A stretch of 60,000 nt of DNA, from NCBI RefSeq assembly GCF_008831285.2, contig NC_045147.1, positions 23,896,981-23,956,980 on the forward strand, in the 5' to 3' direction. Below the pieces are notes generated by a model. The model was not told the origin of the DNA, searched no databases, and was given only the letters and a program-made list of their open reading frames with translations. Shown here in pieces: positions 1 through 11,900 of the stretch. The position numbers and the translations under genes were made by a program. The DNA comes from Nymphaea colorata. Its lineage: Eukaryota; Streptophyta; Magnoliopsida; Nymphaeales; Nymphaeaceae. Each line of letters opens with the position of its first letter. Position 1 is the first letter of the stretch.

Positions 1-689
1 TGTTTATCTAGAAAATCCTAGCAAGTGATTGCTTTTGCTTATGCTGAATCATCTGTTTTATGGGTTTGCTATAAGCATAGATAGCTGCACGAATAAGTGG
101 CCTATATATGCTGAAAGGAGCTTGATTTGGATATTATTCCTTGGAAAACAAATAATCAGCCATCTTATTTATTAACTGTTTCTACCCTCTAATATTTTAA
201 TCCTTTCTTCACGTTGTCTTCACTCCTTTTTATTTAATGTGTGGACAATAAGGTAACAGAAGCATTTTTTGCAAAATTGATCTCTTTTACTCGACAGTTT
301 CAATGGCTTACTGGCTACAGGATAGGCTAACAACTTATAGGCTTGGAAACATTGAATTATTGAACACCTTTTAGTTCCTTTAACTTTCAATTCTCTCATA
401 GTTTTCAAGGGGAAGCCATCTGGCGATGACTTTGAATAAATAGCTTCTGTTACTGAAGCTATCAGAAACCAGAATTTAACTGTTACATTGTATGGGCCTT
501 GCTGCAAACAAAACACTATGCATGTGCAAAAAAAAGCTGGGAAGCAATTTGTCAAATATGTTTATTTTTAATTTCAATTAAAGACGATCAATGTTCATTC
601 AATTTCCTCTAATCTGAACTAACCTGGTTGCATGCATTTTTCAAAAGAAATAAGCATCTGCTAACAAGAAGTTTCTATGGTTCTTGCAG

Positions 690-1901
690 CTTGTTTTAGA
701 TTTCTCTAGTGGGAAAGAGAATGAATGTTTTTATGCGACCCTTTATGCTGGACTCTATCATGAATCTCAGGTTTGATTCAGGCCTTACGTTTCTCCATTT
801 AAATGGAAGTATACATGTCAAGTCTATGTACTAAATTGTGTAGTTCAGTTAAGTGTTGGTAAGCAATCATGTAGTGGCTCTATTTAAGAAAAAGATTCAT
901 TTGATTTTTTCTTAGGAAGTTATTGCCATGGTACTGTTCATGAATTAACACAATGAAGAGCTGAAACGAGTTTGGCAGAAAATAGTGGAGAAAACACAAT
1001 GAAAGGCTGGAACAATAGTGAGAAAGTTTCTACATTGAGTTGTAGCTCCCCGCCACCCAAGAAGTATCTGGTGTTCCAAGACCTTGCCAATTTGTCTTTC
1101 TCTCCTGGATAGCAACAGATTTCTTATGGAACGGTCATGCTTGCAATGGCTTTTTCCGGATGAGAGCTCTCATCATCAACATATGCCCATTCATGGCATA
1201 ACGTCTCCAATGATTAATTGTTGGTTGTGTGTTTTCTCCATTTCTTAACTTGAAACGCAAAACGGGCACTTTAAAAAACTCCACTGTGGTAACAGAAGGC
1301 CAGACAAAAGGCATATCTAGCTATTGATCTGTTATGATCTCAGCATGGACATGGTAAACATGCTTATTTTTATAGACAATTTCTTACTCTGAATAACACC
1401 CTCTTTTATTTGTGCAGGGGGATTCAGATGCTGCTAAAAAATGTATTGTTGATTCATGCGAATCTCCATACGGGTTGAGGTTAGCAAGGAAACCCTACGA
1501 TTGTTTTTTTTCTCTCCAGATAATTGATTTTCTTTAACCGATCTAATCTAGTTTGCAATATTGGCATTCTATCTGTCACATCTTCATTCCGATGTATGTG
1601 AACATGCCATTTGAAACGAAAATATCAATGATACACATTCACATACACAAGGACGTGTTACTAACCAATAAGTTGGTGGTTCTTTCAGCTTTGTATGTGT
1701 CTGTGTACATGTGTCTTCTCATGCATGTGTGTACATGTTTGTGACTACATGCCTGTAACTCTGTGTATGTGTGTAGTGTGTGAGTGTGTGACAGTGGTAG
1801 AGCTGACACTCTGTTTTTCATGCTTGTCTGATAGGTCTGATGATTATATGGCTGCTCTTGCAAAGGTTCATTGCCTTTGCCGTAATTGGATATCTCAGTA
1901 G
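690..1901 (+). CDS. 3' exons of a conserved plant gene, probably TPR-like (start outside window)
   Basis: Three exons join in one frame: 690-770, 1418-1473 and 1835-1901, ending at TAG 1899-1901. Introns are GT-AG (donors at 771 and 1474, acceptors just before 1418 and 1835). They encode about 68 residues, including the segments SSGKENECFYATLYAGLYHE and SDDYMAALAKVHCLCRNW. The segments read like the C-terminus of an uncharacterised plant TPR-like protein; this is a recollection of the family, not a search result. No complete TPR repeat can be shown from so short a piece. Upstream exons must lie before the window or are unrecognised in the first 690 bases. AATAAA-type polyadenylation signals occur near 1996 and 2049. 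The exon chain is more certain than the family name. The next gene downstream is PLD zeta. Confidence 0.6.
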
Positions 1902-3621
1902 CCATGATTTTCTGCAGATTGCCATTTACGTGGTACAGAATCTGCAGGATCTGCACGTCGGTGCATCCAATCTATGTAATTCATCTTTTCTACATAATAA
2001 AAGAAGCTGAGTGCCCCTCCTACTTGCTAAATTGTAGCCGTTTCGTAACGAATAAAAACGAATTTTCTCTATTTCAATTAAGCTATTAGAACTATTACGA
2101 ATCATTGTCCGAGTTTGGCATCACTATGACAGTCCTGCTCGATCTTAGATCGTCTTTTTTGTAGGGGTTCACTCAAAAGGGTGCAGTGTATTTTTTTTCA
2201 GATGAACCCAAAGTTTAGCAGTGTCCGCTATAAATTGCTTGGCAGTGTCCTGCATAAAAAAGCCAGATTTGACGTTCATTACGGTCGACTTTTGTCCCAA
2301 TTCACTAAGCGCCCTGCTGTGATGGACTGTTCATTCTTGACCATCAAGTTTCTTTCGGTCAAGGGCCTCAAGGCTTAAATCCAGGTTAATGGATTCTTAA
2401 TTGACGAGGCATTTGATTACACCATATTCTAGATTTGCAGGTGTGCTTTAAGGTTCAGCCTACCTTAAATCCACAGTTATAGCAATGAGAAGCAAAAAAT
2501 TAAGACCCATTATACCTCAAGTTCATAGATTTCAGGTCAAAGATGGGGATTCTAGCTTGAGATTCATGGATTTTAAGATAAAAGGTTTACAAATCCATGT
2601 CCTTCAAGTAAAAAAAGTTTCAAAAATTTGGTGTCTTCATTAGAGATCAAGGGCCTGAAATTTATAGTTTCGCGGTAAAGGAAATGTATTTAGATCAGAG
2701 GTTTCCTGTTCTTTTCGGCAGTAATACTGTCGAAGCATTTCTAGCTAGTGCTTGTGTTAAAGGCCAAGATAGTGCCTGGGTGAAAGAGGTTATCTCTGAT
2801 AAAGTTGTTTCTGAAGTCATTAATGTTGTATACGGATATGGATTTAATTTTACTTAACAGCGGATAAGATCATTCAAATCAGTATCTTAGATCCCAAGAT
2901 GGAGCCCAATTCCAGATGCATGGTAGAGTGGAACATTCTCATGTGTAGTTCCTATTGGCGGAAAAAGATCGGAGTCTAGTCAAACTTGGGATGCCCATTG
3001 CTAGCAAGCGCGTCCATCCTCCATTTATGACCTTTTGACAGGTAGATTTCCCAATAATTTGTCTGGTACGCCGAAAATCCAGCCACCGTCTGGGCTCCTC
3101 CCCCCTGAAGAATTTAATCGAATCTGGAAAATAGTAGCTCATCTAGATCCTTTTTGGTCTCCCATTTCTTTTAGAAGAAAGAAAAAACATTGGAGAACTA
3201 GTTTCATTCAAGACTTCCCTTTTTGTTTTCTCAAATGTATTATAGGTTTATACAGTAGAATATCAACCACCAATGAGATTATCTACATGCCACACAATTT
3301 TTTTCTATTTTAGATATTCTTTCTCTTTTCAACAACTTTGTTGATATCAGTAATTGTCTTTGATTGATAATATCAGCCATTTTCGTCAATTAGTTTTATA
3401 CTGCCGACTGACACTTAGCAGGTCTGAGTTTTATCTGCGTTCTGCTAAGCCTAAGCCTCTTGCGGCTTCTTGATGATCTCGTTCAAAACCTTGTTTTTTT
3501 CCACGCGGCTTCCTTTTTTTCCTACGATCAAGAGTTCGGTGCACCGTGGACATTAATGCCTTTGCAATTTGGAACGACTATCGTGTTGAATTCCATCTCT
3601 TGACTTGGGAAAAAAAAATAA

Positions 3622-3623
<2 letters not shown>

Positions 3624-3665
<42 letters not shown>
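3624..3665. repeat. (AT)n microsatellite
   Basis: About 20 uninterrupted AT units in intergenic DNA upstream of PLD zeta. Confidence 0.95.
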
Positions 3666-3667
<2 letters not shown>

Positions 3668-4059
3668 CCGTACAAGTGATCAGCCAATGAAACCGAGCAA
3701 CAAAATCCTGCCATTTTTCTAGTAATTGTCTTTAGCAAGAGGCGGTTGGCCTTTAACCTATCTACCACATGGCTTCAACATTACACAGGTTACGTGTCAC
3801 AAGTTTCTTCTTATTTTTATTTTCAAACTTTTAACTCCTGCAATTCAAGGATAGCAAATCACATGCGTCCGTATGGTACGCGGCCAACCTAATGCCGTTT
3901 CCTCAAATTTGATAAGCATCACTTTATTCTGTCTGATATTGAATTTGAGACTTCATAAAAAGCGTGAGACTCAGCTCCACTCAAGAACCTACCAACCATT
4001 CAAACTCAGATTAATTTATCAGAGAGAGCTTTTAGATCAAGAAAACAACCAGAATTAAG

Positions 4060-4140
4060 CCACCTGGCTCAGTTAGCGGGTCGATTCAAGGTGGTCATCA
4101 GTTCAATCTCGGGGTCGGTCTGCCTGAATCTAGTTATTTC
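4060..4140 (+). repeat. Possible tRNA-derived SINE fragment
   Basis: TGGCTCAGTTAGCGG at 4065-4079 resembles a pol III A box, and CAGTTCAATCTCGG about 30 nt downstream resembles a degenerate B box. The spacing fits a tRNA-derived SINE head. There is no cloverleaf, so it is not a working tRNA, and neither target-site duplications nor a clear A/T tail could be fixed. Confidence 0.35.
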
Positions 4141-4999
4141 ATGTAAAGAAATTAAGGGGGAAACGAAAGAACTTTACCTTACGAACGAACTGGAAAGGAA
4201 GCAGTCAGTCTGGTACAATGTTCATTCCACATCCAAAGTTAAGCTACAGCAAGCCTAGACGCCACATATTCCTTACCTGGATATGAATTGATTAGCATTG
4301 CATTCTCAAAACGTTCTGGATTTTCTTGACTTCCAATTAGGCCAAAACTAGCTCAAGGTTTTACAATTTTAAGACAGGCAGCAGCGATGAGGAAACGTTA
4401 AGCTGCCAATGAATCAGGTAACTGTTGATTAATAAATTCCACCTGAACTTAAAATACTTGTTCTTAATTTGATAGGATTCCGACTGAAGAATACACGTAT
4501 GGTCGGTGGCATATAACATTTTAAAAAAATATATATTTGGTTGGATATCCAATTTCTCACGGTTGACCAGTAAATTGTACATGCATCTTCAATTTAAGCG
4601 TACATCTCTTTACAACAAGTTGGCTAGATTTATATTCATCAGGTGACATAATTTGAAGTTGGTATTCAAATCTGATACATTTTAGCTACAAAACCATCAT
4701 ATTAAATCAGATTAATTTTGTGACATTGTGTAATATAATGCCAACAAACAAATTTTCAAAGTTTTTTCAACAAAGTAAAATGAAAAAAACTTACAAAAGC
4801 GTGCTCAAATTTTTTGTGGTATGTCATTTAATTGCTTCTTTTGGTTGTAATTGAGGCGATTAAATATAGCGCCTTCAAACAAGAGGCGATTAGAAAGGTC
4901 ATTTGTTTCCCAGTGACGTTGGTTGGCGATTCCGGAATGATATGAAACCGGTTCGACAATGGAACCGAAATATTCAAGTTCGTTAGAGGGTTTAAATTG

Positions 5000-5309
5000 A
5001 GGCCCCCTTCGCCAGCCATCCCCTCGAATTTCCGTGTCGACGTCGGAGTTGTGCTGGACGTGCCACGAGGGAAGAGAGGGAGAGAAGAACGAACGACGGA
5101 AAAGGCGTGCTCCTCTTCGTACCAGGAAACTCTCCTCTTCCTCATCCGCCTGCGTCTTGGCGCGAGAGGCCTAGTAATTCGCCGTACTCTGGGGCCTAGT
5201 TTTGTGATTCCCGGAAGGAGGAGGAGATTGGAAGCAATTCGGGTTCCAACGGGCTTGTCATCGCCGAAATCGACGGGTTGCGGACGGAATTGTGCCGGAG
5301 CGCGGCCTC
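5000..5309 (+). promoter_or_regulatory. Probable PLD zeta 5' UTR / promoter-proximal region
   Basis: This stretch directly precedes the PLD zeta ATG and is clearly more GC-rich than the AT-rich flank to its left, as plant 5' leaders often are. The transcription start is not visible in the sequence, and short upstream frames here have no recognisable product. Confidence 0.4.
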
Positions 5310-8300
5310 ATGGCAAGAGATTCGTCGGACAATTTAATCCACGCAGGGGGTGCCCACCAGTATGTCCAGATGCAATCCGAGCCGCCTTTGGCTACCTCGT
5401 CGTCGTATTCCTTCCGCCAAGGGTCGGAATTGATGTGGATATTCGACGAGCTGCCCAATGTGAAGATCGTCTCTGTGTCGAGGCCGGACGCGAGCGACAT
5501 CACCCCTGCGTTGCTGTCTTATACACTCGAATTTCAATATAAACAGGCATGATCCTTGCACTTTATTGCTTGATTTTAGTATCGTTAGTGGTTTATCGCA
5601 GTGACGTTACAGACCAAATTATGTTATTGCACCTTTTATTCCGCTTTATTCCTTTTGTTGAAATATCTATTAATTGATGTATTGGCATTGGATGCTTCGG
5701 GAATCACGACTCACAAGGCATAAGAGGAGATTTTTTGTTTTGAACTGTATTTGTTTGTTCTTGATGGACTTGGACGATTAAATGTTTCCCGAGCAAAGAA
5801 TTGTTGGTGAATTACTGAGAGGAATTTAAGTTTTCGATGTTATTCTTGAAGCTTTCATCATCTTAAGCCAAGGAATCATGATTTCCTTTTCTAGTTATTG
5901 GAAGGTGAGGATTAGCGTTAACCTTTCTCGAAACAGCAAAGAGGTTGGTAAAGAGTTTACTTTAGCTACACGTTCAAGAGTCTGGCAAAAGATAAAATGA
6001 CATAGAAACTCAAGCAAAGCAGAAAGATCTGTTTGGATACAGTCATACAGAGAGAACCTTAAGAGATTGGACAATTTTGCTTGTTTGCGTGTTATTCTCC
6101 ATATTCCACGTTAATTGATATGATATTAATATTGATTTCTATATAGATTGTTGCTCCAAGGTTTGGTGAAATAGTGCTTAGTTTACCAACAAGTTTTGTA
6201 TTAACTGGTAAGCCGGTATGCCCCACAAAGACCCACCAGGGGTCACTCCATGTATCTGATTAAGTGGGTTGGCTCGAGATCTTCAAGTTAAAAGAGGTTT
6301 GGCGTATGAAGCCTGCAATGCACATCCTTTGCAGTTTTGACACCATCAGTGTAACAACCCTACCTACTCCTGGGTTTAGGCCCCTGGTTTGGTGGATCCC
6401 AAACTGCCCTCTAGCAGTTTCGGCTCCAGCCTCGAAAAGATTAAGAACTAGGACAATCATCTCATTAATGACATTCTTTTATAAGTCATTGAAGATCCCT
6501 CACAATCTTCAATACGGGACTAAATTTCTGATGTGTTACAATCCACCCCTTTACGGCACACGCGTTCGTGCGTGTGGGACCATAGGTCCGAGTGTTGAAA
6601 CTGCTCTGATACCACTGTAACAACCCGACCCACTCCTGGGCAAGGGCCCCAGGTTTGGCAGATTCCAATCTGCCCCCTAACAGTTTCGGTTACAGCCTCA
6701 AAAAAGTTAGGAACCAGGACAATCATCTCATTAATGACTCCCTTTTATAAGTCATTGAAGATCTTTCACAATCTTCAGTATGAGACCAAATTTCTAGGGT
6801 GTTACAATAAAAATCAACAGAAAATCTATCCTTGGTGGAAAAGGAGATTACGAAGGAGTTGGACATTGAACTGTGCCACAATGACAGGGCGTCCTTTAAT
6901 TGTTTGCTGGGATGTCTGGACTACAATTATCATCTTCTCTCGTCCTCAGACAAAAAAAAAGAAAAAAGATGAACAACAATGTTTGGTACCTAATTTTAGT
7001 TATTTTTATCAATTTAAGATTGTTTGCAAGTGACATAATCTACAAATTAATTGTAAGTGAGGTCAAGTAGAAGTAGAGGTGCACACGCTCCTGGCAGTAG
7101 ATACAATTGTCGTGGAGCTGACCATTGGAAATTGGAGTTAGTTGTGCACTTCATGCCTTGATTTGGCGCTGTTGTTCAGGTATCTTAATGGAAGATGAAG
7201 GCACTGATAAGTGATGATCTTGGTAGTTCTTGTTGGTTAAGTTGGATAGCGGGAGTCATGTAGCTTTATTATTTTAATATCTGTTTTTCTAATGGGATTT
7301 TTAGATAGTAATTTCGTTTAATTGGGAAATAGTTATGAATATATGTTTCTGTCAGTGGATTCTTTCTTTCTTCAAGGGGAATGAAGCCTTTAGCTGTGAC
7401 TTAATTCCTTAAGGTATATGGCATGTTCTGATGCTACGAGGAGTCTTGTTGTGAGATCATGGAGCAAAAAGGGACTCTCTAAACAACTGGTCGAATTTAC
7501 TACCAAATTATGGTTACATGGATGTTGAACAAGGTCGTTCATGTTTCAAATAGGAACAAATAGATGAACTTGTTGCATATTTACATGGAAGAAATATATT
7601 CAACTCGTATAGCCATCGGAAAAGTAAAGGTCAATGACGTTGCTCAATGCTCATGAATCCATGGGTGTTAAATCGTATCATGCTAGAGGTGGATTATTAA
7701 TTTTTCTTTAGTTCTTGGAACTGCTAGCTCTAGGTCATGCAGGGATTCTGAGTCTGTGACTAAACTACGTTGTGATTGGGCAAATGGTTGCATAAGAAAT
7801 GGTTCACTTATCTTCACATTTGCGAAATTTGATACTTGTTTTTCCTTTTCATTACTTGAGAGACTATGATGCTGCACAATGGTTGCAATTTGGTGGAAAA
7901 TTTTGTCATGTATTCTAACTAAAGTTTCTTTGCTCCTCCAGTTCAAGTGGCAGTTGCTAAAGAAAGCATCACAAGTTTTCTTTTTGCATTTTGCTTTGAA
8001 AAAACGTGCTATCATTGAAGAAATCCATGAGAAACAAGAACAGGTGATTTCTCAACTTTTACACTTGCACTTTTTTTTTTCTTGAAAAACATAGAGTCAG
8101 TTTTGTGCTACAGAACTATCATCAGTTTCTACTGACCATGTATTTGGTGGCATACAATATTCTCTCTTACTGATGTGTTTATGAGGCATATTAAATGTGC
8201 TTATGTATACATTTCAAATGCAAGGTGAAAGAATGGCTCCAAAACTTGGGTATAGGAGATCATGCTGCAGTTGTACAGGATGAGGATGAGGTTGATGATG

Positions 8301-8954
8301 ATGCTGATGTGCCACAGCATGAAGAAAATTATGCATCTAAAAATAGGTTGTTCCTGAGTCATTGTGCAGCTATTTTCATTCATTCCGCAAACAGATGTAG
8401 TTTTATAAAAGCTACTGACATTTAGATAACATGAGTATGTTGGAAGGATTGCAGACAGATTATAGGTCCTTTATACTCTTTCAGTTGTCGCAGTAAGATA
8501 TGCAGATCTTGTTGCATGAACATGTATTTTATCTGTTCTGAAGGTTTTACTTTACAAACCAAACCACCTACGCTGCCTCTTCCCATTTGATGACCTTGAA
8601 TGTTTGAATTTTTCATTTAGGGACTTTCTAACATTGTCCGCTGCATCATTTGTTGCAATCTTCATTTTATGAACATTCACATGCAAGGGCCCTTTAAAAT
8701 GAACTGCCTTTTCAATATCTATTTTAATGTTGTGGTCTATGTATGAATCTAATCAGTATTTAAACTTAAGTCCTCAACATTCAGGTTTCTGAGGGATGTT
8801 GTTCTTGGACAGGGATGTTCCTTCTAGTGCAGCTTTTCCAATGATCAAACCAGCACTAGGACGACAGCAGTCTATTTCAGATAGAGCAAAGGTTGCAATG
8901 CAGGGTTATTTAAACCATTTCATGGGAAACTTGGACATAATAAACTCTAGGGAG
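5310..8954 (+). CDS. PLDZETA: PLD zeta exons 1-4 (N-terminus and PX domain)
   Basis: Exons 5310-5546, 7942-8043, 8225-8346 and 8813-8954 encode residues 1-201. The family signature runs through [12 protein letters not shown] at the end of exon 1 and [11 protein letters not shown] at the start of exon 2, then [13 protein letters not shown] and an acidic run in exon 3. This is the PX phosphoinositide-binding region. The exon 1/2 junction is fixed by protein conservation and leaves GC, not GT, as the first two intron bases. Exons 3 and 4 share a split Arg codon (AG/G). Confidence 0.95.
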
Positions 8955-11900
8955 GTATAGTTGATCTCTGCTTGTAATTGTGTTCCTTGTGATGTTTATA
9001 TGCAAAAATCTGGAAGCCAATTTTTTTGGCATTTCATATTACTTATTCATGTATATTTGGTTAAGTATTTGGTATTGTATTGATGTCAGAATGAATATGC
9101 TTCCCAAGGAATGGAATCAATCATTTGAAATGAGAAGCATAAATGTGCCAGATTTAGATTAACTAAATATCTAAGAAATTGGATTTAAATTGGTACAGCT
9201 AAAAAAAGGAAAGAAAGAAGGCCTGAAACCAATGTTGTAAAAAGCATACCGTAAGCCGTATCGGTCTAGCGTATCATAAAATATCTAAACGTATCATATT
9301 TAAAAAAATAAATCAGAAAAATTTGAAAAAAATTTGAAAAAATCAAGAATAATATGTTCTTCATAATTTTTTTTTTTTACAGAATGATAGAATTATTATT
9401 GCCATAAAGTTACAGTTCATCATTCATAAACATCAAAATTCATAACAATATCAATCTAGAAAGCACAAGAAGTCAACAATTACATAACATATATCATAAT
9501 TTCATAATCATAGATTCGTAAGTCATAAGGTCCATAAATCTATGAGATACCACATCAAAAAACAAGTTTTAAATGTTATGTATTATGTTGATAGATTGTG
9601 GGTTTCGGGTCCGGATCCATACCCGACCCGCCTTGTAGCCCGTTTTGGGCTCTACTTAAGTCATGTAACCCTAATCCTTAAGAGTTAATGATAATCTTAA
9701 GAGAGAGAGAGTCTGGCTGCTAGTGGGCACCAACTCCTCCTCATTCGTGGTTTTTTCTCCCTCGTGGTGAGGGTTTTCCACGTTACATCGTGATCATTGC
9801 TTCTCTTCCTCTTCTTCTTGTTCGTATCTCTACATGGTATCAGAGCCGTGAAGTTCCAGCGTTTTTGGTTGTCTTTTGCCCGTGTTAGAGGAGAATCGCC
9901 CGACACTGTTCATCGTCTCGCCCGTGCCCGACGCTCGTGCCCGAGCGTCGTCTGTCGTCCCGCCGCCGTCTCCGCCCAGCGCCGCCCTGATCAACGCCGA
10001 TCAGGATTCCGCCGTCTCCGCCTAGCGACAACCGGCCCAGCGACGCCCTGATTAGCGCAGCCGCTTCCGCCCAGCGTCGGCCTGCCCAGCGGCGTTCCCG
10101 TTCTGCTGCTTCCGCCCAGCGTCGGCCTGCCCAAACGACGACCTGTCCAGCGGCGGTCTTTTTCCGCCCAACGCCGTGTCCTTTTCCGGCGCCGTGCCGC
10201 TCTGCCTGGTCTGTTTCCGCCCAGCGCCGCGCCGACTGCCTGGTCTGTTCCCGCCCAGCGCCGCGCCGCTTTGCCTGGTTCTGTTTCCTGCTCTCTGTCC
10301 GTTTTTTGGTGTTGTATCGTGTGATTGCTTCTTGTTGCCCTTGCTGCCTACTGGTCTGTGATTATGGCAGCCTCTTCCTCGTCAACCGTCAACACCAATC
10401 CCACTGAAATAGGGGCTTTTAGAACGGAGAATGTTCCCATGCAGGTCATCACTCTTCGCCTCACCAAGGATAATTATTTCTCGTGGTCGCCTGCTATGAC
10501 CATGGGGATTGCTGGCCGTGGTCGCATGGCCTATATTGATGGGAGCAACCCCGAACCAGCAAGAACAAGTGATGTGTGGCATACTTGGTTTCTTGAGGAT
10601 AATCAAGTGAAAACTTGGATTGTCAATTCCGTTTCCGCCGATATTCAGCCCCTTATCCTTCGGAAGAAGACTGCTAGAGACATGTGGGTGGTCCTCGAGC
10701 AAATGTATGGCCAAAAGAAGACCGCAATTCGTACTTACCAAGTAATGAAGACAGTCTATGGCATTCGACAAGGGACCTCGTCTGTTGCAGAGTACTATGG
10801 GGCTTTGAAAGCCAAGTGGGAAGAGCTTGACTATCATTCTGATATTCCTTGGCATTGTCCCCATGATCAGGCGCTCTATGTTGCTCATGAATGGGAAAAC
10901 AGGGTGTTCCTATTTTTAGCAGGTTTAAATGATGAGTTTGAAGGTGTTCGAAGTCAGATTTTGAATTCAGGGGAGGTGTCCAGTATTGAAGATGTGTACT
11001 CCTGTGTTGAAGCGGAAGAACAGCGAAGACTTGTTACAAAAGAAGGGAAGAGGGAACTTGTGCCCTATAACGAGAGATCTGCTCTCGTGAGTCGTGGTCC
11101 TGGCGGCCCATCTAGGTCTCTTCGCCGGTGCACTCACTGCAAGAAGACAGGTCACACTGTGGATTATTGCTGGGATCTTCATCCAGAAAAGAAGGGGAAC
11201 AGAGGGAGATCTTTGACTGGGAGAACGCCCGTGTCTGAGGTGCAAGCCTCTAGTGGAGAAAAAGTCTCCATTTCTGCTGACCAGCTTCGTGAACTAAGGG
11301 CTTATTTGGGCAGGCTCGATGTCAACAAGACTGAGACCTCAGAGGGAACTACAGCTAATCATGCTCTTGCAGCTATTGGCAATCAAGGTAACTCTTCTGT
11401 GGGGGAATGGATTGTCGATAGTGGTGCTACTCATCACATGACAGGTAATCCAAAATTGTTTCATGAGTATAAGTTGTCCTCGGGAAGGGAACGTGTTTCT
11501 CTTGCAGATGGTTCCTCTACCTGTGTGGCAGGCGAAGGCACTCTGTCCTTGTTGGACAAATTTCATGTGCAGGGCGCTTTACATGTTCTCCAGTTTCCTT
11601 TAAATCTCTTATCAGTCAGTAGACTTACTAAAGAATTGAATTGTGAACTTATATTCTCTGCCGATCGTTGTGTTTTGCAGGACTTGGTGACAGGGAAGAG
11701 GATTGGGATTGGTTTAGCTTCTGATGGATTATATCGTCTTCCCATACGTGTGGCTACTGCTCTGTTGACAGCGATCCGCAAGACAGATAAGAGAAGAGAA
11801 GATTGTCTTCAGTCTTTTATGTACTGGCATGAACGTTTTGGGCATTTACCTTTTGGGATTTTGAAACATTTGTTTCCAGACTTGTGTTCCTCCTTTGATG

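Larger units (their letters stand above)
1902..5000. other. Intergenic region with 3' flank, microsatellite and SINE-like patch
   Basis: No coding signal is convincing here; the open frames are short, without recognisable motifs or splice partners. The left end contains the probable 3' UTR of the preceding gene. An AT dinucleotide run lies at 3624-3665 and a tRNA-like SINE candidate near 4060-4140. The part just before 5000 should hold the PLD zeta promoter, but no clear TATA box can be assigned. Confidence 0.6.
6350..6806 (-). mobile_element. TRIM (miniature LTR retrotransposon), minus strand
   Basis: Two direct 191-bp repeats (6350-6540 and 6616-6806), roughly 85% alike by eye, bound a 75-bp interior. 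Read on the minus strand, each repeat starts TGTAACA and ends TGTTACA. One base after the 5' LTR comes TGGTATCAGAGC, a full match to the usual initiator-Met tRNA primer-binding site, and AAAGGGGTGGA abuts the 3' LTR as a polypurine tract. A TATAAAAG box occurs in each LTR. No coding capacity exists, so mobility must have relied on other elements. No target-site duplication was found (ATCAG against ATAAA), and LTR divergence makes it old. No 5S-rRNA-like segment was seen, so it is not Cassandra. Confidence 0.85.
5547..7941 (+). other. PLD zeta intron 1, with GC-AG ends and a TRIM
   Basis: The intron begins GCATGA and ends CTCCAG. Its left part is plain AT-rich sequence; 6350-6806 is a minus-strand TRIM element; the rest shows no recognisable feature apart from short A runs. 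Confidence 0.85.

Noticed and set aside
4060-4140. Functional tRNA gene
   Set aside because: No cloverleaf, acceptor stem or anticodon arm can be drawn; only degenerate A and B boxes remain.
5258-5561. Minus-strand frames opposite PLD zeta exon 1
   Set aside because: Shadows of the conserved + strand exon; no recognisable product.
6350-6806. Cassandra-type TRIM
   Set aside because: Cassandra LTRs carry a 5S-rRNA-like segment with pol III boxes; none is seen in these LTRs.
10325-10363. Earlier non-ATG start for the polyprotein of copia element 1
   Set aside because: The related outer element starts with the equivalent of ATG 10364, and 10325 is not ATG.
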